Shown one piece after another: positions 60,586-64,000 of a DNA stretch of 64,000 nucleotides; the first letter of the stretch is position 1; every line of letters starts with the position of its first letter. The position numbers and the translations under genes were made by a program. A model generated the notes under the pieces. The model saw only the letters and a program-made list of their open reading frames with translations, did not search any database and was not told the DNA's origin. Source of the stretch: Cephalotus follicularis (Eukaryota; Streptophyta; Magnoliopsida; Oxalidales; Cephalotaceae); NCBI GenBank assembly GCA_001972305.1, contig BDDD01001595.1:78915-142914 (forward strand), written 5' to 3'.

Positions 60586-60709
60586 CCTTTGAGACTTGTA
60601 TGTTTAATTATTTTTGGTGGATGGATTAAATTCATTTGTTGTTATATTGGTAGGTGGAGATATAGATTAATACCTTTTGAATACTCGTAAAAGAAGACAT
60701 TATTATAAA

Positions 60710-61665
60710 TGTTGATACAGAAATCCTTCTCTCAACAGTATCCTACGTTGAGGACTTTTATTTGTTAAGAGAAACGCTTACAATGAATGCCTGGAGGAAG
60801 ACTTCGATCTCGGACACCTGCACAAAGTAACAAAAATGGTGGAAAGTCCAGGAGGTTGTTCTCCCGGGGACACTCCGACGCTCAAGTTAGACAAAGTGCA
60901 GATGAAACAATGTTCTTTGTAATGCAAAAAATGGCTGACCTTAGTTCAGTCTGTTGAACTTGTATTTATAGTGGTGTTTTGTAACGTTTCAACGTGTAAT
61001 TCGGAGGTTGTAGCTATCCCCTAGGGAAATGCCGAGGATCTCGGTCATTCCCCTTGATCTCCGCCAATAATGTCGCTGTTTCCTTTGTTTGTAGTTGGTT
61101 ATAACACTATCTCTCCATTTGGATAAGTACAAATCCCAAGAAATCAGGTGGAGTTAATCTCCTTATCCCGTAGATAAGGCTGAGGTCCTCCGTTGCTGGA
61201 CTGTAGAGGAATTCGATCATGGTACCGCTGCCGAGGTCATGGTCCTCTTGCTATCCCCCTTTGCTCCTCAGTAGTGTGTGCTTATGTTACCAGGTCTTTA
61301 TCAGTCCGAGGACGAAAGCAGTTTGAATATGTCCGTGGAGGAGGTTGACAGTTTCTGTGTAATGGAGGGCGTGTCTCCTGTTTCATGTCTGATAGATACT
61401 GTGGGCAGAGGAAGTCCTCGGCCCTGACATTCTGGATGTGGTCTTCTGACTCAAAGTCCGAGGAGTGTCCTCGGACTTGAGGTCTCAGTATGTTCTCTCC
61501 AAAAAATAATGCTCCTCGGCTCTAGTGGTCCGAGGAGGAGGTCTTCTTCTATGTTAGCGTTCCTCGTCACGACCTGTAAGCGAGCTTCAAATCCCCCCTG
61601 GACAGCTAGTCCTGTTTGCAGTGGACACGTGTCCTTCTTAATATAAACATATTTTTCCTCTATCA
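60710..61665 (-). repeat. 3' LTR of Tat copy B (956 bp)
   Basis: Begins TGTTGATACAGAAATCC and ends CTCTATCA in plus reading. Shares with copy A the TATA motif (minus, 60970-60961), the 45-bp invariant block (60846-60890) and recurrent CCTCGG words. The five bases before it are ATAAA; the other target copy is outside the window. Confidence 0.88.
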
Positions 61666-61949
61666 TATGCCCCCCTGGTCCTTGTTCTCTGACCTTGGTC
61701 AGAGGAGGAGGATCAGAGTTGAGAGCCATGGCTCGGGCAAGACTCCTCTGCAGTTCTTCCTGTTAGCTTTTCCTTGTATTAATGGACCGAGGATGAGAGT
61801 GTTGCTCCTGTCGTTCCTCTGATATAGAATCTTGTCTGCTTGAACCGAGGACTAAAGCCTGCCCTTTGGTTTGCCATTGATTTTATTAACTGGCCTTGAG
61901 TTGTGAACCGTTATGATTAGCATTTAAGTTGCGTATTGAGTACGCTGCA

Positions 61950-62100
61950 CACGTGGCATGCGCAGAACGTCTCCCGCCTCTGTCTTTTCGTTTCCCGCGC
62001 TTGTCTCCTCATTTCTCGCGCCTGATTTGACGATCCGTTTCCCCACCGTTGGATCTGTGCGAGGTGGAGGGCCAGGATCCGAGGAGGGGGTCTATAAAAG
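61950..62100 (+). promoter_or_regulatory. Promoter of the Tat antisense gene (copy B)
   Basis: CACGTGGC at 61950-61957, TTTCCCGC at 61991-61998, and TATAAAAG at 62093-62100 preceded by GAGGTGGAGGGCCAGGATCC; same order as in copy A. Confidence 0.65.
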
Positions 62101-62307
62101 CCTTTGTTCTTCTCACAGCAAAACTTTCGCTTCTTCAACCTTCAGAACTTACAGTGTTTTTGAGAGCTTGTTAAATCTGCAGTGTCTTCAGTACCCCATT
62201 CCAACCTTTTGAATCAAAATCTTTGGTAAGTTTCTGTCATCTCTTTGCTTTTCCAGATCGTTCTAAGGTTTTTTCTTTAGCGATTTCTTCTTTTTCGTCT
62301 ATAACTC

Positions 62308-64000
62308 ATGGCTAGTCAAGAACAATCTAGTGGGTCTTCTTCTACTCCTCCCTTGTCTGTTGAGCCTTTGGCCATGGTGGTTCCCACCGCCGAAAGGCCA
62401 CTTGGTGATGAAGGTACTCTTGGGGCTGCGGTGGGTGACCCTGATGCACCCACTGCAGAGGCCAATCCTCTGCCAGATGATTGTGTCTTTGGTGTAAGCA
62501 CCATCAGCCAAGCTGAGGTGAAAAATCTTTCTAGAAAATATAATTTTCCTCGTGGGTTGACCTACTGTCTTCCTAAGGATCATCGGATAGTTACCATGAG
62601 CCGAGAAGGTCTCTTTGTGATCTTCGAAGGGGCTCTTTCCCATGGTCTGAGGGTCCCAGTTCCTTCCTTTGCCATCTCTGTCTTGGTTAGCTTTAGTCTT
62701 CATCCCTCACTTCTTCAACCTCAGTCTTGGGGTTTCATGATAGGCTTCCTTGTCAAGTGCATAGAGTTCGAGGTGGACGCGACTGTGAATCTTTTCAAAG
62801 AGTTTCACGTCATCTCGGCCACCCCCAAAACGATCGGGTATTTTTTCAAGTCCCGTTCTGGGGTGAAAAAACTTCTCCTCAACCCTACCCAGTCCATAAA
62901 AAATTGGAGGAGGAAGTATTTCTTAATAAATGACTTCGAATGATTTATTCCCTCTCCCTGGTGCAATTCCTTGGACGTTAAATCTCTGAACAAGAGGTCT
63001 CGCCTGACCTCGGCCGAAAAGATAGGTCTTAGTAAACTCTTGGCCCTTGAGCCAGAGGATGTGAACTCCACTATTAGTGAGGATTGTCTGATTTAGGCCA
63101 GACTGAGTGTGGTCCTCGGACAAGGATCCTCTTCGGACGGATCCGAGGAGGACATCTCAGAGGGAGAAGGAGAACAAGATAGTCCTCTGCCCCCAATGTC
63201 GGAACAAAATTGTATAAAACCTTTGTCTCCTTCGTTCCTTCTGTTAATACTATTTTCATTGATTTTCACATTTTGGATCTCTGATTCTGACTCTCTTGTC
63301 TTCTTTCAGCTATGGCTCCTCGTCGCGACTTCTCTGCCATCATGAAGGCCACTGATCAGAGGAAGGCCCCTGCACCTACTGGGCCAAAGCCTAAGGGGAA
63401 GGCTCCTGTGGCCGAGGGGTCAAGGCCGCAGGCCAAGACTCCTCCTCCTAGGGTGCCCATTGCTGCTGCCGAGAAGAGGAAAGAAACAAGCAAAAGGCCG
63501 GCAGACAAAGCCCCCTCCACTGAACATGCTCCTCTGACAAAGAAGAGCAGGAAGGGGAAAGCTGTTGATGGGACCAAGAAGGCCCAGGAGGTCGAGGACG
63601 TGGCTGCCCTCGGATCCAGCTCCCAGGACCCAATCATCATTCCTCCAACTCGGGAGGTGGACGAGCTGCTTAATGAGTTTGAGGAAATGGACTGCCACCA
63701 CCTAAACCTGAATGGTCCTGGAGTCCCCCAAGAAATTAGTCGACTGGTCTTCTTCCCCATGGAGATGGAGGCGAGGCAGAGATGGTCCAACGAGGAGTTG
63801 GTGACCCGCTGTCTGAGGAGCAACTTGAGGGTAAATGATCTCTTCCTTAGTTGCCTTGGCTTTTCTTGTACCTTGGTTCTTCATAATTACTAACACATTT
63901 TGCTTCTCTGACAGGCTCTGAACAACACTCAACTACTTGTGGACAACTTCTCTGCAGTAGTGGCCAGGGACAGAGAGCTGAGGTCGAGCATGGCCTCATT
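62308..64000 (+). pseudogene. Spliced antisense gene of Tat copy B, with two stops, partial
   Basis: Exons 62308-63211, 63310-63830 and 63915 to beyond the window. Exon 1 is 904 nt, exactly as in copy A, and both introns have the same phase and similar length (98 and 84 versus 97 and 82). The protein is closely similar to copy A in NFPRGLTYCLP, SREGLFVIFEGALSHGLRVP and HPSLLQPQSW, while the N-terminal Ser/Pro stretch and the acidic region differ. Two in-frame stops, TGA at 62941-62943 and TAG at 63094-63096, break exon 1. Exon 2, from an internal ATG at 63312, remains open with its basic region and DPIIIPPTRE motif, so a shorter product is conceivable. Confidence 0.82.

Larger units (their letters stand above)
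60710..64000 (-). mobile_element. Second Tat-family retrotransposon (copy B), cut by the window end
   Basis: Same family and orientation as the 27-39 kb element: an LTR at 60710-61665, then the polypurine tract, promoter and antisense gene. Gag-pol and the 5' LTR would lie beyond base 64000. The LTR is clearly diverged from copy A in length and sequence, so it is a separate, older-diverged subfamily member and not a duplication of copy A. Confidence 0.9.

Noticed and set aside
1..64000. tRNA, rRNA or CRISPR arrays
   Set aside because: No cloverleaf with tRNA box A/B motifs, rRNA sequence or regularly spaced repeat-spacer array was seen on reading both strands; a tRNAscan run was not possible.

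Overview
This window is nuclear DNA from a flowering plant, most likely a eudicot. The evidence is AT-rich intergenic DNA, genes split by short GT-AG introns, and plant-only families: a CrRLK1L receptor kinase, chalcone isomerase, a MAKR-type regulator, an ITN1-type ankyrin/PGG protein, and plant Copia, Tat-type Gypsy, hAT and Mutator elements. The species cannot be told from the sequence. All gene models were spliced by eye: every junction was checked for GT/AG and reading phase, but none was checked against transcripts.

Layout. 1-2.1 kb is transposon debris: the end of an LTR abutting a decayed Copia reverse transcriptase, then a 796-bp non-autonomous hAT element with an exact 8-bp target duplication. 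4.6-8.8 kb (minus) is a six-exon PRP3 splicing-factor gene (852 aa). 9.5-12.0 kb (minus) is an uninterrupted CrRLK1L receptor kinase (812 aa). 14.65-20.79 kb is a complete Mutator-like element with ~188-bp terminal inverted repeats and a 9-bp target duplication; it holds a disabled mudrA-type transposase and, convergent to it, an intact small GRF zinc-finger membrane protein. 23.4-25.9 kb (plus) is a four-exon chalcone isomerase. 27.19-38.78 kb is a full-length Tat-lineage Ty3/Gypsy retrotransposon in minus orientation. 39.6-48.7 kb (plus) is an 18-exon coiled-coil protein gene (678 aa). 51.8-52.8 kb (plus) is a single-exon MAKR-type gene (333 aa). 55.8-59.8 kb (minus) is a four-exon ITN1 orthologue (588 aa) with a 22-nt first coding exon. 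From 60.7 kb to the window end lies a second, diverged element of the same Tat family.

The most interesting system is the antisense gene of the Tat elements. Between the 3' LTR and pol, on the strand opposite gag-pol, both copies carry a gene with its own TATA box and three coding exons. Introns sit at matching positions and phases in the two copies, and both upstream regions hold a G-box and an E2F-like site. In the full-length copy this gene is completely open (685 aa), while the sense gag-pol is broken by stops and frameshifts and its reverse transcriptase YxDD motif has become YIND. The Mutator element is a second self-contained system: a transposase plus a convergent GRF zinc-finger/membrane-anchor protein, with a palindromic array between their 3' ends.

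The host genes are unrelated single-copy functions (splicing, cell-surface signalling, flavonoid synthesis, membrane signalling, salt/ABA response), and no pathway clustering is apparent.
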